NCBI RefSeq assembly: GCF_003352045.1 | Contig: NZ_CP025815.1 | Coordinates: 2,046,001-2,110,000 of the forward strand | Direction of reading: 5' to 3' | DNA length: 64,000 nt | From: Sulfitobacter sp. JL08 | GTDB taxonomy: Bacteria; Pseudomonadota; Alphaproteobacteria; Rhodobacterales; Rhodobacteraceae | Shown here: piece after piece, positions 58,295-64,000 of the stretch | Layout of the letters: each line of letters starts with the position of its first letter | How positions within the stretch are numbered: the stretch's first letter is position 1 | The notes under the pieces: model-generated | Databases searched by the model: none | Seen by the model: the letters and a program-made list of their open reading frames with translations, nothing else | What the model was told of the DNA's origin: nothing | Position numbers and translations under genes: made by a program

Positions 58295-59534
58295 TGTCCG
58301 CTAATGGGATGTACCGGCTGCTTCACCCAGCAGGTTAGGCTTGGCCTATACTGCAAAAAGGAGAAGTAGCATGGCGAAGAATGATTTTGATGAGCTGATG
58401 TCAGTTGGCGTTGATATCGGCAAAGACGTATTTCACTTGGTTGGCTTTGACAAAGAAGGTCGGCTTGTTTTGCGCAAGAAGATCAAACGCATGGCGTTGG
58501 TTGCGACGTTTGAGGAGCTGCCGCAATGTATTGTCGGGATGGAAGCTTGCCTGAGCGCGCACTTTGTCAGCCGAACGCTGAGCAAGATGGGGTTCGAGCC
58601 CCGGATCATTCCCGCGATTTATGTGAAGCCTTTCAACAAGGGCCAGAAGAACGACTACAATGACGCTGAAGCTATTGCAGAAGCCGCTTTGCGTCCCAAT
58701 CTCAAGACGGTATCGGAGAAGACGCAGGAGCAGCTTGATCTCCAGGCGCTGCATCGCGTTCGGTCACGGCTTGTGTCACGTCGGACAGCAGCAATGAATC
58801 AGATCCGGGCCTTTCTGATCGAACAGGGGATCACTGTCCGACGTAGTGTCGCGGCTCTGCGCGCCTCGCTCGAAGCCATTCTTAGCAATCGCGGCGACGA
58901 GATGTCCTTGCGGATGCGGAGATTGATCCTGGGGCTCCAACAGGATTGGATATGGCTGGATAAACGGATCGATATGACCACATCTGAAATCAAAGAGGTC
59001 AGCGAGACCGAGGAAAGCTGCCAACGTCTGATGACCATTCCGGGCATCGGGCCAATCATCTCAACGGCTGTGGTTGCAGCTGTCGGGACCGGCGAGGCTT
59101 ATGATCGGGGGCGAGATTTTGCGGCTTGGCTGGGGCTCGTTCCGCGACAACACAGCACCGGCGGGCGCACCATCCTGGGTCGTATCACAAAACGAGGCAG
59201 CCGGTATCTCCGCATGCTGTTTGTGCAGGCCGCGCAGGTCATCATGATGCGACCGAAGAACTGGCATAAGTTTAGTTTTGGCGCATGGTTGGAAGCCGCC
59301 GCGACGCGCATGCAGCACAACAAGCTCGGCGTGGCGCTTGCCAATAAGCTAGCGCGGATCGCATGGAGTGTTCTTAACTCAGGCAAGGACTTCGATTGGA
59401 TGGAAAAAGAATTGGCGACTGCGATCTGATCACAGCCGCAAACGACGTTCGTAAACCTCAAATGCATGGAACGGAATAAAAACGCACTCAAAGTCTGAGA
59501 GCCCGAATGGTCATAATCGACCTGTCCGCTAATG
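58295..59534 (+). mobile_element. IS110-family insertion sequence
   Basis: One IS110-type transposase gene lies between two exact copies of TGTCCGCTAATG (58295-58306 and 59523-59534). Counting one copy, the unit is 1228 bp, a normal size for the family. IS110 elements lack terminal inverted repeats and leave only short repeated target/end sequence, so a shared 12-mer is a reasonable mark of the ends. Only about 64 bp precede and 93 bp follow the gene, and any bridge RNA must be encoded there. The ends are inferred by eye. Confidence 0.7.
58371..59429 (+). CDS. IS110-family transposase (DEDD recombinase)
   Basis: The 352 residues show the RuvC-like DEDD catalytic set: Asp15 (VGVDIGKDVFHLVG), Glu58 (GMEACLSAHF), Asp95 and Asp98 (KNDYNDAEAIAEAAL). 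The C-terminal Transposase_20 region has TIPGIGPIISTAVVAAVGTG and FAAWLGLVPRQHSTGGRT, with the family's conserved Ser. ATG at 58371 follows AAGGAG; an in-frame ATG at 58341 lies upstream of the ribosome site. The gene looks intact, so the element may be active. Confidence 0.95.
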   Translation: MAKNDFDELMSVGVDIGKDVFHLVGFDKEGRLVLRKKIKRMALVATFEELPQCIVGMEACLSAHFVSRTLSKMGFEPRIIPAIYVKPFNKGQKNDYNDAEAIAEAALRPNLKTVSEKTQEQLDLQALHRVRSRLVSRRTAAMNQIRAFLIEQGITVRRSVAALRASLEAILSNRGDEMSLRMRRLILGLQQDWIWLDKRIDMTTSEIKEVSETEESCQRLMTIPGIGPIISTAVVAAVGTGEAYDRGRDFAAWLGLVPRQHSTGGRTILGRITKRGSRYLRMLFVQAAQVIMMRPKNWHKFSFGAWLEAAATRMQHNKLGVALANKLARIAWSVLNSGKDFDWMEKELATAI

Positions 59535-59974
59535 AGACAAAGGCGCGTGCGTACTCCCAACAGGGCCACGGCAAGCAACACAAGCCGATCCAAAGGCCGG
59601 ATACATATCAGCGACTTCCAGAAGACATGCAATTGAACACTTGCGAACAGCAGCCGGTACATACATCCGGGCTCAGTGCGGACTTGCGGCGGTGCAGCGG
59701 GATAAGCCTGGACCGCGCTCCGGAAGCAGCCATTCCCGAAACACATAAAATTCAACGCGTTCAGCGGTGCAGCCCGATGCTCGGACATTCGGCTGCTCGG
59801 AGCGGTCGTTGGACTACAGGGCCCGGTACGGCGGCTCTGAGCCCATTGTGTGAGTCCGATTTTCCCGATGCGTGCGCTCGCAGCGTTGATAATGCTGCGT
59901 TAGCTTAAAATTGGTGCTGCCGCGCAGCGGGAAAACCCGCCATTCGTGCGGAGTGCAGCAAGGAACTGAGCTAT
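59535..59974. other. Gene-poor stretch after the IS element
   Basis: Open frames occur here on both strands, but they have no family features and some cross the IS end, so I do not call genes. GAGCGGTCGTTGG at 59797 and GCGCAGCGGGAAAACCC at 59924 resemble the dispersed repeat fragments of 56380-56460 and 61700-62250. It looks like decayed intergenic DNA. Confidence 0.4.
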
Positions 59975-60607
59975 TTAGGTAGGCGGCAGTGCATGTGTAT
60001 CCATTGCGGCCTTGTAGGAACGGCTTTCATTCACAGTTTGACACAGCGAGCTGAGCTTGGGTCGTGAACTAAAGAGAGACTGTTTGTTGGCGTGCCACTC
60101 GGTCAGCATTGTGACGTAGAAATCCAGCGCGGTCACACCGCTCGCGATAAAGTAAGGATCGCCCGCAATACCCTCTTCCATGACATCGAAAAAGGCGTCG
60201 TAATCGACAGCCGCTTTTGCGCCGACTTCCTCAATCGCTTTGCTGCTGTTCGCATAGCGCTCGGGGTGCCCGAGCCGTGCCGCAGTCATGTAGCCTGAGG
60301 TCGTCATAACATTCAGCCAAAACAGAAACTTTCCACGGTTGTCATCGCCGGGCGCAGGAGCGACCCCGCTCTCAGGATGCATCTCGCCCAGTAGTGTGAT
60401 AATCGCGGCAGTCTCTCCAATCGTACTACCGTTTGCGTAGCCGAGAGCCGGTATGCGACCGGTTGGGTTGAGCCTCAGGAAATCTGCGGCGCGATGAGCG
60501 TCAGAGCCCATGTCGACATAGTGCAGCCTATATTCGGCACCAATTTCTTCAAGGACTGCCTGTACCACAATCGATCCTGCCAGGTACTCCCAATAAAGCG
60601 TGAACAT
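59975..60607 (-). CDS. Glutathione S-transferase family protein
   Basis: This 210-residue protein has a thioredoxin-fold N-terminal domain (MFTLYWEYLAGSIVVQAVLE, NPTGRIPALGY and the glutathione-contact stretch STIGETAAIITLLGE) and an all-alpha C-terminal domain. It would conjugate glutathione to a small electrophile or act as a thiol reductase; the substrate is unknown. I prefer ATG at 60607 over 60622 because GGSG-type GSTs start MxTLYW and GGAAG lies 8 bases upstream. It is divergent from a LysR regulator. Confidence 0.88.
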   Translation of the reverse strand: MFTLYWEYLAGSIVVQAVLEEIGAEYRLHYVDMGSDAHRAADFLRLNPTGRIPALGYANGSTIGETAAIITLLGEMHPESGVAPAPGDDNRGKFLFWLNVMTTSGYMTAARLGHPERYANSSKAIEEVGAKAAVDYDAFFDVMEEGIAGDPYFIASGVTALDFYVTMLTEWHANKQSLFSSRPKLSSLCQTVNESRSYKAAMDTHALPPT

Positions 60608-60711
60608 GTTCCATCTTCCCAATAGTTCCGTTTTCGTGGCGGCATCCTGTCCCCCAATGTTCAGTATGGGTGGGTTCGAATGCTTTGCACGCGTGATTTC
60701 ATTTGGCGGCG

Positions 60712-60728
60712 CTAAAGGAAACCTTTAG
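60712..60728. promoter_or_regulatory. Palindromic LysR operator (CTAAAGG-AAA-CCTTTAG)
   Basis: CTAAAGGAAACCTTTAG is a perfect 7+3+7 inverted repeat 9 bp before the LysR start and about 100 bp from the divergent GST gene. It is the natural site for autoregulation and GST control. Confidence 0.65.
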
Positions 60729-60737
60729 GTTTCTGGC

Positions 60738-61694
60738 ATGCATCTTTCTCATTTGAACGCTCTGCGCGCTCTGGAGGCTACATTGCGGCATGGGAGCTTT
60801 TCACTGGCCGCCAACGAACTTGGAATTACTCCGGCTGCTGTTGGGCAAAGGGTTCGGTCTCTAGAACTTTACCTCGGCAAAAGCCTGTTCATTCGCTCCA
60901 GCTCGGGCATCAAGCCAACTGAGGATGCGTTGCGGGTTCAGGAGTTATTAGAAGGCGGCTTTGCAAGGCTTGCCCAGGCGTTTGAGCAACTGAAGCCGAA
61001 CGACGCGGCTGGCCGTCTACGCATTACCCTGCCGGAATCCTTTTCGGAAAACTGGCTGTCACCAATGCTTGTGGAATTCCACCTGCAATACCCGGACGCG
61101 GACTTACACTTGGACCCATCCAATCGCGATATCGATTTGGTGAGAGAAGACTATGATCTTGCGATCAGATACGGTCCAACCCGTGACACTGTATTGGAAG
61201 AACGCGTGCTGTTCGGTGATTTCGTTGCCCCAGTATGCTCGCCCTCTTTTGCAGACCAGCAAGGGTTGGGTCCGGATGTGAAATCGCTAAAGGGTGTACC
61301 GCTCATCCACGTTACCAATCGGACCAAGGACCCCGGATGGGTTGATTTCGAGGGGTGGGGCGAAGCCTTCGGATTTGACCGTGACCATTTAAGCCATGGT
61401 GTGCGCATTTCGAAGACGGGCTCAGGGCTTCAGGCGGCGATTGCGGGCCAAGGTCTGGTTCTCTGCGGTGTCGTAGAGGCATTTCACGCGTTGAAAGCTG
61501 GGTCGCTCATTCTGCCATTCGGCCCTTCAATGATATGCCAGACAAAGTACGCCTATCGTCTCCGATGGGCGCGATCCAGGGCGAAATCTGATTTGCGGGC
61601 ACTATTCGTCGAATGGATCACAGACAGATCAGACCGTTTCGTCAGTGAGCTAGACGCATACCTCGCCTCCCAAGGCTCAATAGCGTCTGACTAA
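60738..61694 (+). CDS. LysR-family regulator (GcvA-like), probably of the adjacent GST gene
   Basis: The 318 residues have an N-terminal HTH (about 4-62: LNALRALEATLRHGSFSLAA, then ELGITPAAVGQRVRSLELYL) and an effector domain. LPESFSENWLSPMLVEFHLQ and YDLAIRYGPTRDTVLEERVL follow the GcvA pattern. Divergence from the GST gene and the palindrome between them suggest a self-contained stress-response pair. The effector is unknown. Confidence 0.88.
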   Translation: MHLSHLNALRALEATLRHGSFSLAANELGITPAAVGQRVRSLELYLGKSLFIRSSSGIKPTEDALRVQELLEGGFARLAQAFEQLKPNDAAGRLRITLPESFSENWLSPMLVEFHLQYPDADLHLDPSNRDIDLVREDYDLAIRYGPTRDTVLEERVLFGDFVAPVCSPSFADQQGLGPDVKSLKGVPLIHVTNRTKDPGWVDFEGWGEAFGFDRDHLSHGVRISKTGSGLQAAIAGQGLVLCGVVEAFHALKAGSLILPFGPSMICQTKYAYRLRWARSRAKSDLRALFVEWITDRSDRFVSELDAYLASQGSIASD

Positions 61695-62342
61695 TTGCCG
61701 CATTATTCGCGTCTCGATGGTTCTGACACTGCGCAGCGAAAGTGGGGTTTGGATTTAATGTCAAATAGCCAAGTTAAACGGCCGCAATGGCGACGTGAGC
61801 TGCAACGCGGCGACAGGCATGCCGCAAAACGCGAAGCGGTGCTGCGTCCGCGATGTAACAAAACCGAATGACGGGAAAGTCCGCATGTGCGACATAGAAC
61901 GTGAGCGCAGCGAATGTCCGGATTGGGTTTCGGCCGATTTGCGTGATTTGTACGTCTGCTTTCAGTAAATCCTGCTGCGCTGCCGCGAGCAATCCAACGA
62001 CACCGTCGAGCGATTAAGGTGATTTTCGCCGCATCCGCATCAGGCGGCTTCGTCCGCATGTGAGACATACGTCGCAGCCGCAGCGAACGTATGGTGCCGG
62101 TGAAAGCAGTCGTTCAGAATCAAAACTCTGAATTTGCAGTCTTGAACGGCCGCTTAACGCGACGAACCGGTCATCAGAGATAAACAGTCGAATGACGGCA
62201 GTGAGCCCAGAGCGGTCAATCACGGAGCCAGTATCCAAGGCTGAAGGCAACGGCAGCACCTCTCTATCGCTTGATGCATGTCATTTCGACCCGCAGGAAA
62301 TGCGCATAAGATATCCGACAATGTAACTTGGAGTAAGTTTCC
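61695..62342. other. Gene-free region with dispersed repeat fragments
   Basis: These 648 bp hold no credible gene. Related fragments recur: GTCCGCATGTGCGACATA (about 61880) and GTCCGCATGTGAGACATA (about 62052), each followed within about 30 bp by GCAGCGAA. GCGCAGCGAAAG also occurs at 61731. Similar text is at 56411 and 59924. I take it for decayed non-coding or insertion-derived sequence. Confidence 0.5.
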
Positions 62343-62993
62343 ATGAGAGCCAGGCACAAGAGAAATCACCAGTCACGTCTTGTCAGTATGCTACTGTGCT
62401 TGTCATTCATGTTTGCTTTTCAGAATGAAGCTCAAGCCGCCGAACCTTCGGTTGTTCTTCCTTCAGGATTTGTGCCGGACACATCTAATGAGCCACCCGA
62501 CCATGAATTCTTCGTGAAGGATATCAACAGGTTTGGACACCAAGTGATTTTTTCCGCAGACCGTCACCGGTTCAGCGAACAACTTTTCAAAAAAATGACC
62601 CAACTCGTTAAAAAGCATGGAGAAAGAGTCATTGCTCCAGCAGTTGCCGGTGTCCTGAGCGCGGATATTCAGAACATCAAGGACTATATTGGGGAACCAA
62701 AGGGGAGCATGCAGGTTGTCGCTCACGAAACTAAACCGTACGTAGGAGATTTGCCGAGCAATCTTTGCGAAGGATTCAGCTGGAAAGCTCAATATTCCAA
62801 CCCTAATGATCAGCCGGAAGAGGTTGTATACACAGCGTATGGCGTCACCGTCGAATGCATATTCTTAAGCGATGATATGATGTGGTCGACGACAGCATCC
62901 ATTATTGAGAATGTTTTTCGAGCGCACGGCGACAGCCTGAGCGAAGACTTCGAAAACACTGCTTCAAAGATATTAGCCACGCTCAGTTACTGA
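62343..62993 (+). CDS. Secreted orphan protein of unknown function
   Basis: The 216 residues begin with a basic head and a signal peptide (VSMLLCLSFMFAFQNEAQAA), with cleavage likely after about residue 33. The mature part has an acidic/aromatic look (PPDHEFFVKDINRFGHQVIF) and two cysteines (NLCEGFSW, VECIFLS) that could form a disulfide. I recognise no domain. TTGGAGTAAG precedes the ATG. The base composition is low in GC compared with the core genes, in line with recent acquisition. It has no operon partners. Confidence 0.7.
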   Translation: MRARHKRNHQSRLVSMLLCLSFMFAFQNEAQAAEPSVVLPSGFVPDTSNEPPDHEFFVKDINRFGHQVIFSADRHRFSEQLFKKMTQLVKKHGERVIAPAVAGVLSADIQNIKDYIGEPKGSMQVVAHETKPYVGDLPSNLCEGFSWKAQYSNPNDQPEEVVYTAYGVTVECIFLSDDMMWSTTASIIENVFRAHGDSLSEDFENTASKILATLSY

Positions 62994-63113
62994 CGCCAGC
63001 CAGTAGCCAATCTTCAAAGGCCGCTCTGTCCCGCAACTCGGACCTTTAGCAGCTTTCGAAAGAGGTCGGAAAAGCGGATTAAAGCGGACATTGCCCGTTT
63101 TCAGTCCCAGAAC
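62994..63113. other. Short non-coding stretch
   Basis: I see no gene. AAAGCGGATTAAAGCGGACATTGCC at 63073 is cut here to its parts AAAGCGGA and AAGCGGACATTGCC; they recall the GCGGACATAGCGGAAAAGC text before the cyclase gene at 56446. Confidence 0.3.
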
Positions 63114-63293
63114 TTAGTCTTTGCGTTTGATTTCCGGCGCCGTCGGCAACCCCTTGGGTGCAGGCACCGCATGGCTCTCCAGCCATTCCTTGATTGCGCC
63201 CCACCTATCGGCGTCGGTTGCCGCGTCGCGATGCTGGCCCAGTGCTTGCAATAGGACACGTAAATCATGCGGTATTGTGGACGGCCATGGCAT
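63114..63293 (-). CDS. Small conserved-looking hypothetical protein (59 aa)
   Basis: The frame MPWPSTIPHDLRVLLQALGQ continues HRDAATDADRWGAIKEWLES and ends in a Pro/Lys-rich tail (APKGLPTAPEIKRKD). It has a balanced composition and two helix-prone stretches, unlike a random frame. The start at 63293 is a choice; ATG at 63338 would add 15 residues. No function is known to me, and it stands alone. Confidence 0.5.
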   Translation of the reverse strand: MPWPSTIPHDLRVLLQALGQHRDAATDADRWGAIKEWLESHAVPAPKGLPTAPEIKRKD

Positions 63294-63314
63294 GAGTATG
63301 GTATGGTACAAAAC

Positions 63315-63476
63315 ATGAACAAGCATCAATCGGAACATTCACAAGACCAGGTAAATCAGCAGAATTCGGGGTCGCTTTTCGGCCTGCCGATCCATCAAAA
63401 AAATAAAGCGCAAGGACAGGTCACAATATGGGCAAGCTACAAACCAAGTCTGACAGCAAATTGGGCGTCAAACTGA
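63315..63476 (+). CDS. Possible small protein (53 aa)
   Basis: The frame MNKHQSEHSQDQVNQQNSGS continues to WASYKPSLTANWASN. It is rich in Gln/Asn/Ser and overlaps the start of the next frame by 49 bp. There is no clear ribosome site, so it may be chance. Confidence 0.25.
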   Translation: MNKHQSEHSQDQVNQQNSGSLFGLPIHQKNKAQGQVTIWASYKPSLTANWASN

Positions 63477-63619
63477 CGGGCACTCCTGAACTGGGGCAGC
63501 ACATCACCCTGAACCAGGACGCCGCTTTGCAGAAGGTTTTGGGAACACAGCATCCGGAGGCGGCAGACTTGATGACACACACCGCGTTATTGTCTGCAAG
63601 GACGGTATCCAATGGATAA
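63428..63619 (+). CDS. Chimeric small frame made at the relic junction
   Basis: The frame MGKLQTKSDSKLGVKLTGTP continues ELGQHITLNQDAALQKVLGT, then HPEAADLM and ends THTALLSARTVSNG. CAAGGACAGG precedes the ATG. The first 49 residues look like a genuine N-terminus. After about 63573 the frame runs out of register into the truncated copy of the 102-aa gene and soon stops. I therefore read it as a broken gene whose 3' part was lost in a recombination. Confidence 0.4.
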   Translation: MGKLQTKSDSKLGVKLTGTPELGQHITLNQDAALQKVLGTQHPEAADLMTHTALLSARTVSNG

Positions 63620-63785
63620 CCCAGCGGCGCAAATCAGGTGGCGCAGAACGGCCTTGGCGCGCCTTGGGCTACAACACCACCCGAAACGCCCTAATCCGCG
63701 TGTGCACCTTGCTAGAATGTGAGGTTGAACCCTCTGCACTGTCATTGTTGGCGGATTTGCCGGACGTGATTGGGGGGCAGCATGA
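63575..63785 (+). pseudogene. Truncated, frameshifted copy of the 102-aa mobile-element gene
   Basis: From ACACACCGCG on, the DNA matches 55309-55517, and in frame it reads HRVIVCKDGIQWITQRRKSG, then ALGYNTTRNALIRVCTLLEC. The first 35 residues or so are missing. One base is lost just before the original stop (near 63775), so the frame runs on through the stop and is open into the next gene. No ATG precedes it in frame. Confidence 0.8.
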
Positions 63786-63820
63786 AGAGCGACAAAATAC
63801 GGCCACAGCCGCCTTCGTAA
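63782..63820 (+). pseudogene. Broken copy of the 45-aa mobile-element gene
   Basis: ATG at 63782 gives MKSDKIRPQPPS and then TAA. The next codons would read AARRIMQKHGL, matching the middle of the intact protein from 55514. The stop codon and the later divergence show decay. Confidence 0.75.
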
Positions 63821-63876
63821 GCCGCGCGACGCATCATGCAGAAACATGGCTTATACCACTGCAAAGGAATACACAG

Positions 63877-64000
63877 ATGGCAGACAAGATAAGACTACCG
63901 GCATCAGCGATTGAACATCACCAGTCGCGCCCGACGTTCAACACGAATGAAGATGGCGTTGTTCAAATCAAAGTAGATAAACCAGACACGTTGATAAATT
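63877..64000 (+). CDS. N-terminal fragment of an unrecognised protein at the right edge
   Basis: ATG at 63877 with AAAGGA upstream opens a frame MADKIRLPASAIEHHQSRPT, then FNTNEDGVVQIKVDKPDTLIN, and leaves the window. The upstream frame is also open through the relic gene, but 63877 is the first ATG. Too little is visible to name it. It may be cargo of the second element. Confidence 0.5.
   Translation, partial: MADKIRLPASAIEHHQSRPTFNTNEDGVVQIKVDKPDTLIN

Noticed and set aside
58295-59534. 12-bp repeats as a conventional target-site duplication
   Set aside because: IS110 elements do not make staggered-cut duplications; the repeat is better read as shared end/target sequence.
59099-59908. Overlapping frames on both strands at the right end of the IS element (229 codons minus, 133 codons plus)
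   Set aside because: They cross the IS110 boundary or its transposase gene and show no recognisable domain, so they are likely chance frames.
63114-63476. Divergent small genes as a toxin-antitoxin pair
   Set aside because: They are divergent rather than co-directional, neither has a known toxin or antitoxin motif, and the plus-strand frame may not be a gene.

Overview
The window comes from a high-GC alphaproteobacterium of the Rhodobacteraceae (Roseobacter group). The evidence is the gene repertoire and order: L21 with a long helix-hairpin-helix tail, the CtrA phosphorelay gene chpT, the ornithine-lipid genes olsB-olsA, PstC/PstA permeases with large N-terminal domains, a fused alpha/beta 2-oxoacid dehydrogenase E1, and a GlxA-type regulator. 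The species cannot be fixed from the sequence alone.

Layout. 1-11 kb is core: a gene fragment, rplU-rpmA, a LysE exporter and a GNAT enzyme, obgE-proB-proA, chpT divergent from a DUF3553 gene, olsB-olsA, and rpsB-tsf with a clear terminator. 11-19.6 kb is aromatic and acyl-CoA catabolism: a LuxR-type regulator overlapping aroQ, pobA-pcaH-pcaG, the fused E1, gcdH and a divergent LysR regulator. 19.6-27 kb is the phosphate regulon phoR-pstS-pstC-pstA-pstB-phoU-phoB on the minus strand, with a three-half-site Pho box before pstS. 27-33 kb holds a Cys/Met-type PLP enzyme, a gamma carbonic anhydrase, gmk, yicC, a PAS protein and class II DAHP synthase. 33-40 kb holds a GlxA-type regulator, a sugar dehydrogenase and a complete branched-chain amino-acid ABC operon. 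40-53 kb holds a HerA-like ATPase, a possible small RNA, a cysteine-synthase-like enzyme, an IalB protein, a KAS/ACP/lpxD lipid A group, an L,D-transpeptidase facing a MepK-like peptidase, and glcG-glcB.

From about 53 kb to the end the window is accessory DNA of lower GC. A tyrosine integrase is followed by an AlpA regulator and four small overlapping genes. The last of these has a winged-helix-like N-terminus and carries DNA repeats inside its 3' end, followed by a perfect 10-bp inverted repeat. I read this as a possible replication initiator with its origin, as in phage satellites and other small integrative elements. Then come an adenylate cyclase/TolB/TPR protein, an IS110-family element with a 12-bp direct repeat at its probable ends, a GST/LysR pair with a 17-bp palindromic operator, gene-poor repeat-rich DNA and a secreted orphan protein. 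At 63.58-63.85 kb lies a decayed second copy of part of the integrase-linked module, so at least two related elements seem to have inserted here. The right end of the island is outside the window.

The best candidates for something undescribed are the module and candidate origin at 54.6-56.25 kb, its relic at 63.6 kb, and the possible small RNA at 42.0-42.15 kb. All positions and motifs were read by eye; no database search was run.
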